Assembly (NCBI GenBank): GCA_019828545.1
Contig: JACVRA010000149.1
Coordinates: 146,057-210,056, forward strand
Source of the DNA: Paracamarosporium sp. OC-R06-R3
Taxonomy: Eukaryota; Ascomycota; Dothideomycetes; Pleosporales; Didymosphaeriaceae
Length of the DNA stretch: 64,000 nt
Direction: 5' to 3'
Both the position numbers and the translations under genes were made by a program. The notes beneath the pieces are model-generated. The model did no database searches, was not told the origin of the DNA, and saw only the letters and a program-made list of their open reading frames with translations. Shown here piece after piece: positions 1 through 10,271 of the stretch. The number at the start of each line of letters is the position of its first letter. Within the stretch, counting starts at the first letter, position 1.

Positions 1-194
1 TTGTACGCGTTGCTAAGAATGGCACAAGAAACGCGGAACAAGGCGAAGCAAAAGAGCAAATTATAATTAAACAAGATCCTTCCCTAACTATCCCCACAAC
101 AATACTTAACGCCTGATCTATGATACCATACTTATAGAGGGAGATAAACTCGAAACGTATGCTCACCACACAAGATTGACACGAATTAGCCGCT

Positions 195-1242
195 TTACGA
201 ACCACGACTTGCATCTCGAACCAGTTCCACTCCTTCTTCCAATTTATGACCCTTCTTTTTTTCCGAGCGTGAAAACCACCTCATCCAGGCTACCTGCTTG
301 TTATCTACGTACCCGACTTCTGTAATACCATCGCCAGCCAAGTACACATTCCTCGTAAAGAACCTTCCTGGATTCCACACATTCCACAACCCTACATTGA
401 TGAGCATAGCCACTGCCTCAAAAACATAGAAAAATGCCTCGTACCGCAGAAGCGGGCTGAGCCTGGCAAGCTTGCTCTCATCATCCAAATCGATCTCCGT
501 ATTTCCCACATGCTCGAAGAGCCGGTATATGCAACGCACAAAAATGAGCGTCATACTGGCATATAGCGTCATCATTGCGACCTCCACAGCATGGATCTTC
601 AATTTCGCTGCCCTCATCCGGCGATGGAAGATCACGGCCAATATTACAAATGTGATTATCACCAAAACCTGCAATGCAAGCGCTGCAAGCGTCAATCCCT
701 TGCCCAGAACTTGCGTCGTCTCCTCCGAAGAGGGGTTTGAGGATAATGAAACGCCCAATGCATTCAGTGTCTCGACCAATAGCATGATGCTTCCGAAAAT
801 TCGCAAAACTGCTTTCGGGCGGAGAGGCGAGCATTGTGGGACGTAGGCAAGGAGGCGGCCGAGAATGTGGTAGTTCGCGAGTTCGAGGAGCGGCGGGCAG
901 ATGTAGATGAAAACTTGGCTCATGATGTAGACCATGAGGTTGGTTTTGTTAGATTCGGAATAGAGGTAGGCGTCGAAGGAGTTGTAAATGCGAAGGGCGT
1001 AGCCGAGGGTGAAAGAGATGCCGCAGAGAGGGAAAAGGCCCATTAGGCGCCAGGACCTATCGCGGCTGGCATATGTCAGCGAACGCTTTGTGATGGTGAA
1101 AAGGGGACACTGACCGGCATTGGTAGATATGCGCGGCTGCTGATAGACAATAGAAGATTGTGAAGAGGATTGGTGCGACCTTGTTGGGCGCATAGATGTA
1201 GAGGCTGAGTGGTACTGGCTGTCCGTTTGCCATGTTGAACAC
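195..1242 (-). CDS. RTA1-like seven-TM membrane protein
   Basis: Two exons on the minus strand, 1115-1242 and 195-1065, separated by a 49-nt intron (1066-1114; GTCAGT donor, GCTGAC branch, CAG acceptor). The junction restores a single frame (HIYQC|RRDRSWRLMG). The product is 332 aa, or 329 aa from the second Met at 1233. Seven hydrophobic stretches and the conserved order of the RTA1 family are visible: short N-terminus, then FPLCGISFTLGYALR, a PPLLELANYHILGRLL-type helix and a basic cytosolic tail. RTA1/RSB1 proteins are fungal lipid-translocating exporters or resistance proteins of the plasma membrane; the substrate here cannot be told. It is divergent from the Zn2Cys6 regulator gene next to it, with about 540 bp between the starts. 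The family call is confident, the exact start less so. Confidence 0.88.
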
Positions 1243-1778
1243 TTAGGTGGTTTTCTAGAGGTAGAATCTTCGACTAGATGTATGCGGGTGTGTTCAGGAG
1301 GTGGTGAGAAACTTGATGCTGAGAAAGCGATGTTCTCCTATAGTCCTTATATCGACATCGTAAACAGGCAGAATGTCATTCCAAGCCTCGCGCGTATCTG
1401 AGCCTCGACAGCCCCCAAAAGAATGACGTATATGAAACCATGTTGCATTCGATTCTAAGCATTGATGTCTACTTAGTATAGCACGAAAGTACGCTCTTGC
1501 GTGGGGTTTTGAGCATTTACGAACGCACAGCCAATAGGCGTCCAGTATATGCTAGGGCCATAGTGGGAGGAGGATTCGAATACGCGTGTTACATAAGGCA
1601 AGCACGAGTCATTGCCTCTGCGCAGCCACGAATTTGTCCAAGCGTCTTACGTCTGCCAATATCTGTCTGTCGAAGTTGTCAAATATTTAAGGTTGCGATA
1701 CGCGTATTCGTGTGTTACTGTAATTGGTGACAATGTGGAAACGTTAGACTTTGTAAGTGACATCAAACAAGATCCAGC
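1243..1778. other. divergent intergenic region, no gene seen
   Basis: This is the shared upstream region of the RTA1-like gene (minus) and the Zn2Cys6 factor (plus). Short ORFs here have no family signature. Two ACGCGT hexamers occur near 1580 and 1700, but this hexamer is frequent across the window. Confidence 0.5.
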
Positions 1779-3161
1779 ATGCAGAGACGTAGCCACAAGA
1801 AATCGCGAGGTGGATGTTTGCAGTGGTGAGTTAATCTCCTTTAACTGGATAATGACTGTCATATGTGTCGCTTGCTAATGCTTTTTCAACAGTAAGCGAA
1901 GGCACGTCAAGGTACGTCTTTAGGGGACTACTAGTATAGACTATGCATGATCGTCCGACCCTGACTGACAGCTTTGGGCTGGTAGTGCGACGAGCAACAT
2001 CCCTCCTGTCGCCTTTGCGTTGTCTCTGAACAGACATGTAGTTTTACAACCCAGCCTCAACCTTCGAGCGAGAGCTCCACACTAGGAGGCTTTTATAACC
2101 AACAGTCTGCCACCTCGAACGAGTCGGATATTCTCAGCAATATGCCACTTCCCGCGTCGCTTGATCCACTTTCAGAGTCAACGAACCTTATCCGACCCAC
2201 CTTGTACATCCGCCGGCAACCTTCAGACGACCCAAACCCGAACCTTGAAGTTGAGATTAACCTCGAGCATATGAACTTACTCCTTCACTTTCTCAAAAGC
2301 CATGACCTCTTCAGCCTGGGAGGTGACAGAGCGCTCCACGAAGAATTCCTTGAGGTCGCCGGCTTTGTAGAAATAGGCATCAAAAATCCTTACCTGCTCT
2401 ACCAACTCCTTGCCTTCTCCGCTCGACACCTCGCCACGCTACACCCCTCCAAAGCCGCATCTCATATGCACCAGGCCTTAGCATTACAGACGCGCGCTGT
2501 CTCAATGTTCAACGCTTCCTACGTGCCCATCACAAAAGAAACCTGCGTCCCTATCCTTCTCTTTTCTGTGGTACTAGGTCATCATATCCTTGCGGATACA
2601 TTGAGCAGGCGAGATTTAGATGACCTAGATGGGTTTCTGGTGCACTTTGTACAATGCCTAGATACGCTTCGGTGGGTGCATGTAATCTTCAAGGAAGCGA
2701 GGCCATTCTGGCCTGAGTCTGTGATTGGTAATATAATCTCGCTTAGCTCGGCATTTACCTCACGGGCGCCTGTCGGGACGCGCTGCCAGCCCGTAAAAGA
2801 GCTAGTTGAAGCATCTGTAAACCTCAGTCCGGATGAGCGGGAAGCGTGTATGAGGGCGATCCAGTTGCTCCAAATCGGCTTCGATGCCGTCCTTGCGGAA
2901 CATGAGGAACGGAACAACAGACATCAAATGTTGTTCCTATGGTGTGCCTTGGTGCCGAAAGAGTTCATTGTGTTGTTGTCAGCGAAGAACACAGAGGCTT
3001 TGGTCGTGTTAGGTTATTATGCAATGCTACTGGGTTATGGGACGGAAATGTGGCAGGTGAGAGATGCAGGAGAGTATATATCGAGGCTTCTGCGGGCGGA
3101 ACTTGATGAAATAATTGGATGGAATTGGGATTCTGATGCGCCCGAGGTGGGATCTGGATGA
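1779..3161 (+). CDS. Zn2Cys6 fungal transcription factor
   Basis: Three exons: 1779-1825, 1893-1911 and 1986-3161, with introns of 67 and 74 nt (GTGAGT and GTACGT donors, CAG and TAG acceptors). The product is 413 aa. The zinc cluster is split over all three exons and becomes complete only after splicing: Cys13, 16, 23, 30, 33 and 40, spaced C-x2-C-x6-C-x6-C-x2-C-x6-C, with the typical KRRHVKCDE core. A Ser/Gln-rich linker leads to a helical fungal-specific regulatory domain of the UPC2/sterol-uptake-regulator type. The 19-nt middle exon is easy to miss, and gene finders may start this gene at 2142 and lose the DNA-binding domain. The target genes are unknown; the RTA1-like gene upstream is one candidate, because RTA1 genes often respond to such regulators (inference). 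Confidence 0.9.
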
Positions 3162-3672
3162 ATGCTATGCAGCCAGGCCACAGGATTCAGGTGAGTGTCT
3201 CCACGCGATACGTCTGTGTTTCGCGATGGGACGATGGCGAATCATCTAACCCAAGACAGAGTATTATCAGTAACATGCATGTTTTGATAAGGGGGTTCGA
3301 AAAGCATCCCGCCGCTCGTGACAACCCTTTCTAGTCTTAGAAGCTAGAGATACGCCACTTTTGCGAGCTTTTGCCGGATTGGGACATATCGGGCTACTTA
3401 GCGATCACACCGTTCCATGACCTACACTAGTACACGCAAAGATTTGAGCTTTGCTCCCCTGTACCTTAGCAAAACTCTCATCTAACCGTTATCCTTCGCA
3501 TAAATATTAATCGGTGCCGACGACCTTGCTATCTCCCGACTTTCCGTTGTTTCGTGTAACACTTTTAGAGGCTTACCTAAAGGAAAAAGACCATATAAAG
3601 ACGTCTGAGCACCTTCAACCCTGCAGAATCACAATCCGAACTAGCAAGACGCCCAACGAACAACCGTTCACC
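3162..3672. other. intergenic, no gene seen
   Basis: This holds the 3' flank of the transcription factor and the 5' region of the hydrolase. An in-frame extension of the hydrolase frame reaches back to an ATG at 3514, but the 53 extra residues resemble no signal peptide or domain, so they are taken as 5' UTR. Confidence 0.5.
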
Positions 3673-4611
3673 ATGACCCAGAGTCTAACGCTCGTTTTCA
3701 TTACAGGCTCCTGGCATAAACCCCAATGCTATGAGAAGATCATCAAATCACTCCAAGATGGATACGGTTTCAAATGCACTTCCATCACATTGCCTTCAAC
3801 AACTGGTGACCCAGACGCTACCTTCAAAGACGACATTGACGCAGCTCGCAATGCGATAATAACCGAGACGACCACAGGTCGCGATGTCGTCGTTATTGCG
3901 CATTCGTATGGCGGAATGGTCGGCAACAGCTCAATTAAAGGCTTAACACAACCACCGTCCAGCACAGCTCAATCACCCAAAGGCCACGTGATAGCACTCG
4001 TCCTCATCGCATCGGGTTTCACCATCACCGGGCTATCCTTCATGGACCCATTTTTTGGTATTCCACCGCCCTTCTGGCGCGTGAATAAAGACACAGGCTA
4101 CGCTGAGCTCACGGCCGACACCCGCGAGCTTTTTTATCACGATCTTCCGCAAGAAGAAGGCGAGTACTGGGTCAGCCAGTTGACAACACAGAGCTTGAAA
4201 GCGTTGTTTGAGGGTGGAGAGCATGCGTACGCCGGATGGAAAGATGTGCCGACGTGGTACATTGGTACTGTCGAGGACAAAGGGCTACCGGTCGTGGCCC
4301 AGAGGGTACAAGTTGGTGCGGCGAGGGGCCAGGGTGGTGTCGTGCATCATGTGGAGCTACCAACTAGTCATTCTCCGTTCTTGAGCATGCCGGAGGAGGT
4401 CGTGACAATTATTGTTCAGGCGGTAGAAACGGTGACAGGATTACAAGGCCTGGATGTACGAGGTATTGCGGATCTGAAGAAGTTCGAGATACCGGGAGCG
4501 AGGGTCTTTGCGCCAGGGACGTGGTTTCGATTTGGCTTGCCGCTAGCTGTTGGTCACGTGCTGGGTTGGGGCGTCGCAGGATATTATGGCTTGAAGAAGC
4601 TGTTCACTTAG
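3673..4611 (+). CDS. alpha/beta hydrolase (AB_hydrolase_6 type)
   Basis: Single exon, 312 aa from the ATG at 3673 (context CACCATGAC, a good start). It has the VFITGSWHKPQCYE opening typical of fungal alpha/beta hydrolases with an oxyanion-hole loop, a nucleophile elbow HSYGG with Ser78, and a late His in TSHSPFL that can serve as the catalytic base. The family includes methylesterase-like and salicylate-esterase-like enzymes; the substrate cannot be inferred. The last 30 residues form a hydrophobic helix (FGLPLAVGHVLGWGVAGYYG) followed by KK, suggesting a C-terminal membrane anchor, which is not standard in this family. Confidence 0.85.
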   Translation: MTQSLTLVFITGSWHKPQCYEKIIKSLQDGYGFKCTSITLPSTTGDPDATFKDDIDAARNAIITETTTGRDVVVIAHSYGGMVGNSSIKGLTQPPSSTAQSPKGHVIALVLIASGFTITGLSFMDPFFGIPPPFWRVNKDTGYAELTADTRELFYHDLPQEEGEYWVSQLTTQSLKALFEGGEHAYAGWKDVPTWYIGTVEDKGLPVVAQRVQVGAARGQGGVVHHVELPTSHSPFLSMPEEVVTIIVQAVETVTGLQGLDVRGIADLKKFEIPGARVFAPGTWFRFGLPLAVGHVLGWGVAGYYGLKKLFT

Positions 4612-5862
4612 TCGTAGGGTTGCGGGTACGAGAGGTATGTAAAAGAGGCTTTGAGAGACCGAAGAGAGATACCCCACTCCATAAAACACATCTTTATCAT
4701 GCATTCTGTATTAGTACAAGGTAAAAGATTTGTTCTTGTAAAGGAAGAAGGCTGTAGCTCAATCGTGTAAGAACGGAAAAGAAAAGAATCTGAGGTACGA
4801 CCACTGACAAAGTTAAGTGCGAGATGCTAAACGCCCTGCATCTGAGTTATACATATAAAACTCACTCGAATAGAATAGCGCCTCAAGCAATTGGAGCCTC
4901 GAGCAATGGAAGATCAGTGTTTTTCGCTGGAAATGTTTCGATGCCGTTAGCGTAATTTTTGCCAGCATTTCAGCAGCCTTTGATCCGCACAAAGTTCCAG
5001 CCAGACCGATCTCGCGAACGTCTGTCAATAACCGGACACGAACTATGTGTGTTCTAAGACCAAGCAGATGTTATCTTAGCCTGTAAATGCTGCTTTGAGC
5101 ATGTAACTCCAGGGCCGTGGTAGCTTTCGCTACAGAGTACATTGGGCTAAGTGTGCTCTTCAGACAGAATCTATCCTAAGTGTTTGCAAATAGACCTCTT
5201 TCATAACCGCGTGATGGGCAGAGAACTGGATAGTTTCTCAACTTCTGTGGATAAAACTATACTAAACTGCATTTCTATCCTATTCCGTTTCGGATATACT
5301 ACGTACCGGCGCTTGATATGACCTTCCCAAGTTTGAAGTTCCATTTTAAACCAAGACCCTTCCTGGCTGTGTCAAGCCTACCAGAGAACTAAAATATTTT
5401 AGCGTTGGTTCTGCCACGGTCGGACTAAGCTCTCCCCCGCCGGGCGTTCTACCCTGCTTGCAGTACGCAGTCGCTTATTGGTCCCGCTGTTGAACTCCGC
5501 CCTCCAAGCCACCACTTCGCAAACATGGTACACGTCCTATACAAGCAGACCAAAAATGTACAGCTGCAAATCCCAAGCATCTGTCGCCGTGAAAAATTAT
5601 CAACAAAGAAACGTGGAAAGGCGGACCGCACGAAAATGGCGCAGGCGGTCATTCTTCGTACGACCGACCGGCCTTGTCGATCCCGCTGACCGAGCCGTGG
5701 CTTCCGCAAAGCACCGCGATTATTATATATCAACACCGTTCATTATCTGACGTTCGTCATTCCAAAGCTCAATAGGTCGCAATCGTTCCAGTTCGCAAAC
5801 AATTCAGAAAGACTACCATATCCCATATCTCATCAAATCTTGATAAATCCTACGATTTCGAA
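4612..5862. other. intergenic, no supported gene
   Basis: About 1.25 kb without a convincing gene. ORFs at 4813-5028 (-), 5449-5736 (-) and 5478-5750 (+) overlap on opposite strands and show no family features. A TATA-like stretch (ATTATTATATATC) near 5720 and a pyrimidine-rich stretch precede the small ORF at 5863. Confidence 0.45.
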
Positions 5863-6087
5863 ATGTCGTCTACCCTCTCCTTTGAGATCGCCTACTCGCT
5901 CTTCCACTGGATGAGTGGGGATATCTCTCCGCAAGTACTGGCTGCGAAACATCGGAGGACAAGTTCCAATGCGAGTGTGAGCTCGAGTGTAAGCTCGGCG
6001 ATGGAAGGTGCTGAGATGCAGGCTTTCTCAAGGAACGGAATTAGGCATCACAGATCGGGCTCGGAAACCAGCAAGAAAAACACATGA
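5863..6087 (+). CDS. small Ser-rich hypothetical protein
   Basis: A 74-aa ORF with a good start context (CGAAATGTC), a TATA-like element about 140 bp upstream and an adenine/pyrimidine-rich leader. The protein has a hydrophobic N-terminal third (SFEIAYSLFHWM) and a Ser-rich, basic C-terminal half. I recognise no family. It may be a genuine small protein, a first exon of a longer gene, or a chance ORF. Confidence 0.4.
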   Translation: MSSTLSFEIAYSLFHWMSGDISPQVLAAKHRRTSSNASVSSSVSSAMEGAEMQAFSRNGIRHHRSGSETSKKNT

Positions 6088-6987
6088 GCCTTTCCAAATT
6101 CTGCGAGACGCATGCTAAAAAGATTACGCCACGCAATCTGCCGGAAGAGGTGAGTTGGATTCTACTCGGTGTTAAAGTGTGAGTGTCGGTACTCATACAA
6201 ATTAGGCATCATAACCTTCTTCTCAGCTCCAATTTCTTCGCGGTGACTCGGTTTCCTTCTGACCAGAAGCGATTGCAAGATACGATGCGAGTGAAAACGA
6301 CAACGAACTAGACATAGCCATTGTTCAAAACGTTCTTTGCATGAGCTCTCGAGGTCGTCGCGCATGACAAGGCGCTAGCGAAGAGTGGGCACTGAGGAAT
6401 GTTTGAGGGGAGCGAAGTCGTGAACAACGAGAACCGGGATGGAACTAAGATTTTCAACAACCTCTTGTCGAGCCGAGTACAGAATTGAAGAAGCAAAGCA
6501 AAGCAAAGAGATAGAATTATGCATGCAGTCGAATACTATGAGCTTGCTACGTCATGCTTACTGTTATGAAACTATCATTCAGACCTGTGTTAACTTCGCG
6601 TTTCGTTTCATCTCGCCTTTTGTATTTTCATCGCGCCTTGGGTACAATTTTGTATTTGGCAAGGACGCGTGGATTAGCTTGACTGCGATTGCTACGTCAC
6701 GCGTCGGTGTTGCTTCGGCTTTAGGACTCGCAAATATTGCAGCTGTCTTACTACTACTTTGGTATGGGTGGGGTCGGGTCCACTCGCTCAAAGCTCTTAG
6801 AGTAGGCGCTACGGTACGCTAGGTGTATAATCCTCGTCGATGGAGACATCGTTCCAGTCAGAAAAGCACTTCGTCTCATAATTTAGACCTTATTGACAGA
6901 GATTGTTAGACCATGACAACAAACTCGATAGAATCGATATGAATTCTCAGGTATCATGTTGCGCGCCATCCATTATGACAGCTCAAC
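6088..6987. other. intergenic, no supported gene
   Basis: 900 bp. A 127-aa ORF at 6439-6822 contains one hydrophobic segment but starts in a poor context, is overlapped by an opposite-strand ORF and matches no family I know. I do not call it. Confidence 0.4.
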
Positions 6988-7954
6988 CTATCTAGTGGGG
7001 AAGTCTAGTCTTCGATGAAGGTGACACGCAATCTTGGTAAGATCCTTCTCGTTTTCCGCATGAAGCTCACCAGTAGCGATGAAATACGCAATCCATGTCA
7101 AAGAAACATTTGTCTTGAACTTCTCATCAAGTAAAGCAGCCTGCACCTCTTCCAAAGTCATCAACTCAAAATGGTCCACTTCTCCGTCAGATGGTGTGGG
7201 GATAACGTCCGGCGGAAGTTCGATGCTGTAGAGGTATTGCACTTGAGGCATATGCCCAGGATTTCCATTAGCATCAGTAGCCATGTGGAAAGAGATGACT
7301 CCGAACGGCTTCGCATGCGCCCGAACGTAGTCTTGAGATAGAGCAGCTTCTTCTTCGGCCTCTCTAACGAGTGTTTCAAACGGCGTTTCTCCGCTATCGA
7401 GGGCGCCAGCCACGGTAATGTCAAGCTTACCCGGGTAAGACTTTTTGGTTTTGGACCGCGTAGGAACCCAGTATTTAGTTCCCTGCTCCCCGCGAATGTA
7501 TGCTAGTAGCTGTGCACCGTAGACGACACTTCCAAACAGATTTATGGCTGCGCGATCGATATTGATAACGAGCTTCCCTTCCGGACCGAAGATGGGCATG
7601 GTCTCGTGTCGTAAAGCTTTGAGTGCTTTCACATCAGGACTATGAAGCAGAAACTCCATGGTTTCTGCAAACGCAGCGGACCTGTCATTGGCATTTGATC
7701 CACGATTAAGAGTTAAAGTACGCTTTTCGTGGTCGACGGACCAGAAATCCGGCCATTGAAAGGCTGTAGCAACGTGTGTGGGTAGGAGACCGAAATTGTG
7801 CGGAAACGGAGCAATACGGAATGTGTAGTAGTTCTCGATAAGGCTGGAGTAAGCTTCTGGCTCGTTTGCTCGGTCTGGGAAGCTTTGAAAGTCTCAGTAG
7901 ATGCGACAAAGAGTGTAGAGGGCGTGTATAGGTAGGCTGGAAACGCTCACCCAT
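6988..7954 (-). CDS. NUDIX hydrolase with N-terminal DUF4743-like domain
   Basis: The main exon is 6988-7892. Reading upstream of the Met at 7659, the frame stays open and encodes the conserved N-terminal half (ENYYTFRIAPFPHNFGLLP, then FQWPDFWSVD) until an in-frame stop just before 7892. A 58-nt intron (7893-7950, GTGAGC donor, CTGAG acceptor) would join it to a 4-nt coding exon ATGG (7951-7954), giving 302 aa. The Nudix box G-x5-E-x7-RE-x2-EE is at about residues 164-186 (GALDSGETPFETLVREAEEE). Fungal proteins of this layout are often annotated as thiamine-pyrophosphokinase-related and may hydrolyse damaged thiamine diphosphates (family knowledge). The tiny first exon is the weakest part of the model. 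Confidence 0.85.
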
Positions 7955-8456
7955 CGACCTTTTGCGCAAGCAGTAGATACATCTTCACCATGCGAAAACC
8001 TTTTCAGTCCTAGCCAAATTACGAGCTGTCTGGCCCCCAATTCGTGTGGAGGTCGGTAGGAAGAGAGTCGTGTGCTCTAAAAGAAAAGTGAGGCTGCCTG
8101 GGTAATGCTTTTGAGTGCCACTTCGTGTCACCGTTCAATAACGCCCTGTCTGCAATTGGCTATGTGTGGGGGTTGGTTTGCCTTGTCTATGGTACAAAGT
8201 TGCCTTGTGCGGGGTTTAAGGTTATCGAAGTGCAGGGTTCAAGGTCGCTTTAGGCTGCCGTGAGGGGTTCACCGGTGCTTGAGTACCACGAGGCTGCGCT
8301 TAATAAATCTCGCCAATAAAAGCACATGTTTACCCCTCTCTCATGCCACACAGCCACGGGAACTCCAGTTGTGCTGTTTCACAATCGCCTTGCATTATTT
8401 CTCTGGCTATCATAATCATAATCAATCACGTTATACCCATTACACACTAAGGAACC
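7955..8456. other. divergent intergenic region
   Basis: 500 bp between the NUDIX gene (minus) and the CmcJ-like gene (plus). It is presumably a shared promoter region; no clear motif was recognised. Confidence 0.45.
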
Positions 8457-9543
8457 ATGGGCTCAATCATCGATAATGCTGTATTCGCGGATCTGAACTA
8501 TTATCTTGATCCCGAGAAAGGCGGGCACACTTCCTATCAAGTAGGTGTATCGAGGTATTGCCCCAGAAAGAACAATCCCCACGCGCAGCGTCTCATGCTA
8601 TTAGCTATTATCGCCGCAAGTACGAGACACACAGTGTTCCTATCCATGATATTCGAGGTGATGAAGACCAATTCACACTCGAAATACATGGTTTCCAGCA
8701 TCACAAGCATGCCAGCGCAGAGAAAGATTTTGACAACGATGAACGCATTAAGCAGCTCGTGTACCCGGAGACTGAGCAGTTGATCAAGAGCATGTACGAT
8801 TTGCAGACGCATATAATAGTTTGAGATGAATGCAGCTTACCATTTGGCTCTAGCACTGGAGCGTCAAAGGTCCATACATTTTCTCATATGGTCCGACGCG
8901 ATTCTCGAGAAGAAGTAGAATCCGCCGTCAACAGCGATCCGGATCTCCAAAACGATAGTGCTCCGGTCAAGGAAGTCGTTCCGGCTCGTTTCATCCACGT
9001 TGATTTCTCTAACAAGGGCGCTTTACAAATTCTTCAGGACAACTTTGATCATGACCAGGGAAAACTATTGACCAAAGGGCGCTGGAGTATTATCAAGTGA
9101 GTTGCATAGGAATTTAGGAGCTCTCTCCGCTCAGCTCACCTAAAGAATCTTGTTGACAAGTGCGCAGTGTTTGGCGACCCATCAAACCAATCTCGAAAGA
9201 CCCTCTCGCAATTTGCGATAGTCGTAGTGTAAGAGACGAGAACCTCATTCCTGTTACCGCTCTGCTTCCCCCTAGGGCTTCAGGTCAGTATGGTGATCTT
9301 TCAGGCGGTGAACATTTCGAAGCATGTTACCTAAGATTCAGTCCGGGCGAGAAATGGTACTACATCAACAAGATGGCACCAGACGAGGTTTTGATGTTCA
9401 AGTGCTTTGATTCGTTAGTCGATGGGGAAACGGCGAGGCGGTGCCCTCACTCCGCATTCATTCACCCTGACACTACGGCTGATCCGACGAGGGAGAGCAT
9501 AGAAATTAGATCGCTAGTTTTCTTTGATGGGGAGAAGGATTGA
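8457..9543 (+). CDS. CmcJ/AsaB-like non-haem oxygenase family protein
   Basis: Four exons: 8457-8544, 8589-8793, 8854-9096 and 9168-9543, with introns of 44, 60 and 71 nt. The frame is exact, giving 303 aa. The joined frame carries the family landmarks in order: ADLNYYLDPEKGG at the N-terminus, VHDIRG-like (IHDIRGDEDQFTLEIHGFQ), an SAEKDF motif, ITGASKVHTFSHMVRRD, a VHVDFSN-type HVD motif, SIINVWRPIKP, and LRFSPGEKWYYINKM near the end. Relatives include cephamycin 7-alpha-methoxylase subunit CmcJ, AsaB and GA4-desaturase-like proteins, often in secondary-metabolite clusters. No synthase gene is nearby, so its substrate is unknown. The first intron is the least certain, because it lacks an obvious branch site. 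Confidence 0.86.
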
Positions 9544-10271
9544 AGGCAGTACACTTGGCATGCCCCAGAGAGAACCGATCCAATACAATCAACTCCGTGT
9601 CTTAGTAATCGCAACAAAACATTGATTCGAATCATCTTAAGTAAATACATAATCTGCTATGGCATATCGCATCGCAACACACACAAATTATCTGCACGTG
9701 TCTCAAGAGTATCAATTTTGGTATGTCGGCATTTTCGTGGCAACTACTGTAGGCATGGCATCATAGCAAGTGTTATATTCTCAATTCCCTTGTGGCGTCG
9801 TGAAGCTTACCGGTATAGGCGCGGGTAATGAATCCTGTTTTTCCGTTCAACCAACAGCCAATAGCTAAACTTGATGCCCTCCCATTTCTGCCCCAATGCG
9901 CCTCACTTTGCTTCTGTAGCTGCAGCTTAGTGTGCATACGGCTTTCTGCTTGGCGTTGCGTGTGATGCCTACAACGAATTGCAGTGGCCGACCGCAGCAT
10001 CTGACACACCTCCACACCACCTGCTTTACTTTTCAGCCTTAGAGCTTCGTATTACGCATCTGGATTCGCTCTACGATTACGTGGCACCGCCACGCTCATG
10101 GTAGGGATTAAGATGCAGGTCGATCTTGGGCTTCGCTGGAGGAGCTGGCGGAGCTGGCGGCCTCCTGCAGAAGAGGGGTCGTAGCCTTCCTCACTCGCTA
10201 TATTCTTCAGCAATGGCCTTATCTCTGTCCCACCGTCCGCCTCTAGGTCCCAGTTCAACACGAGCTATTCG
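9544..10271. other. intergenic, no supported gene
   Basis: 730 bp. ORFs at 9773-10015 and 10052-10261 on the minus strand show no family features. A short GGAGCTGGC duplication occurs near 10140. Confidence 0.4.

Noticed and set aside
6439..6822. 127-aa ORF with a hydrophobic segment
   Set aside because: Poor start context, no family match, competing ORFs; too weak to annotate.
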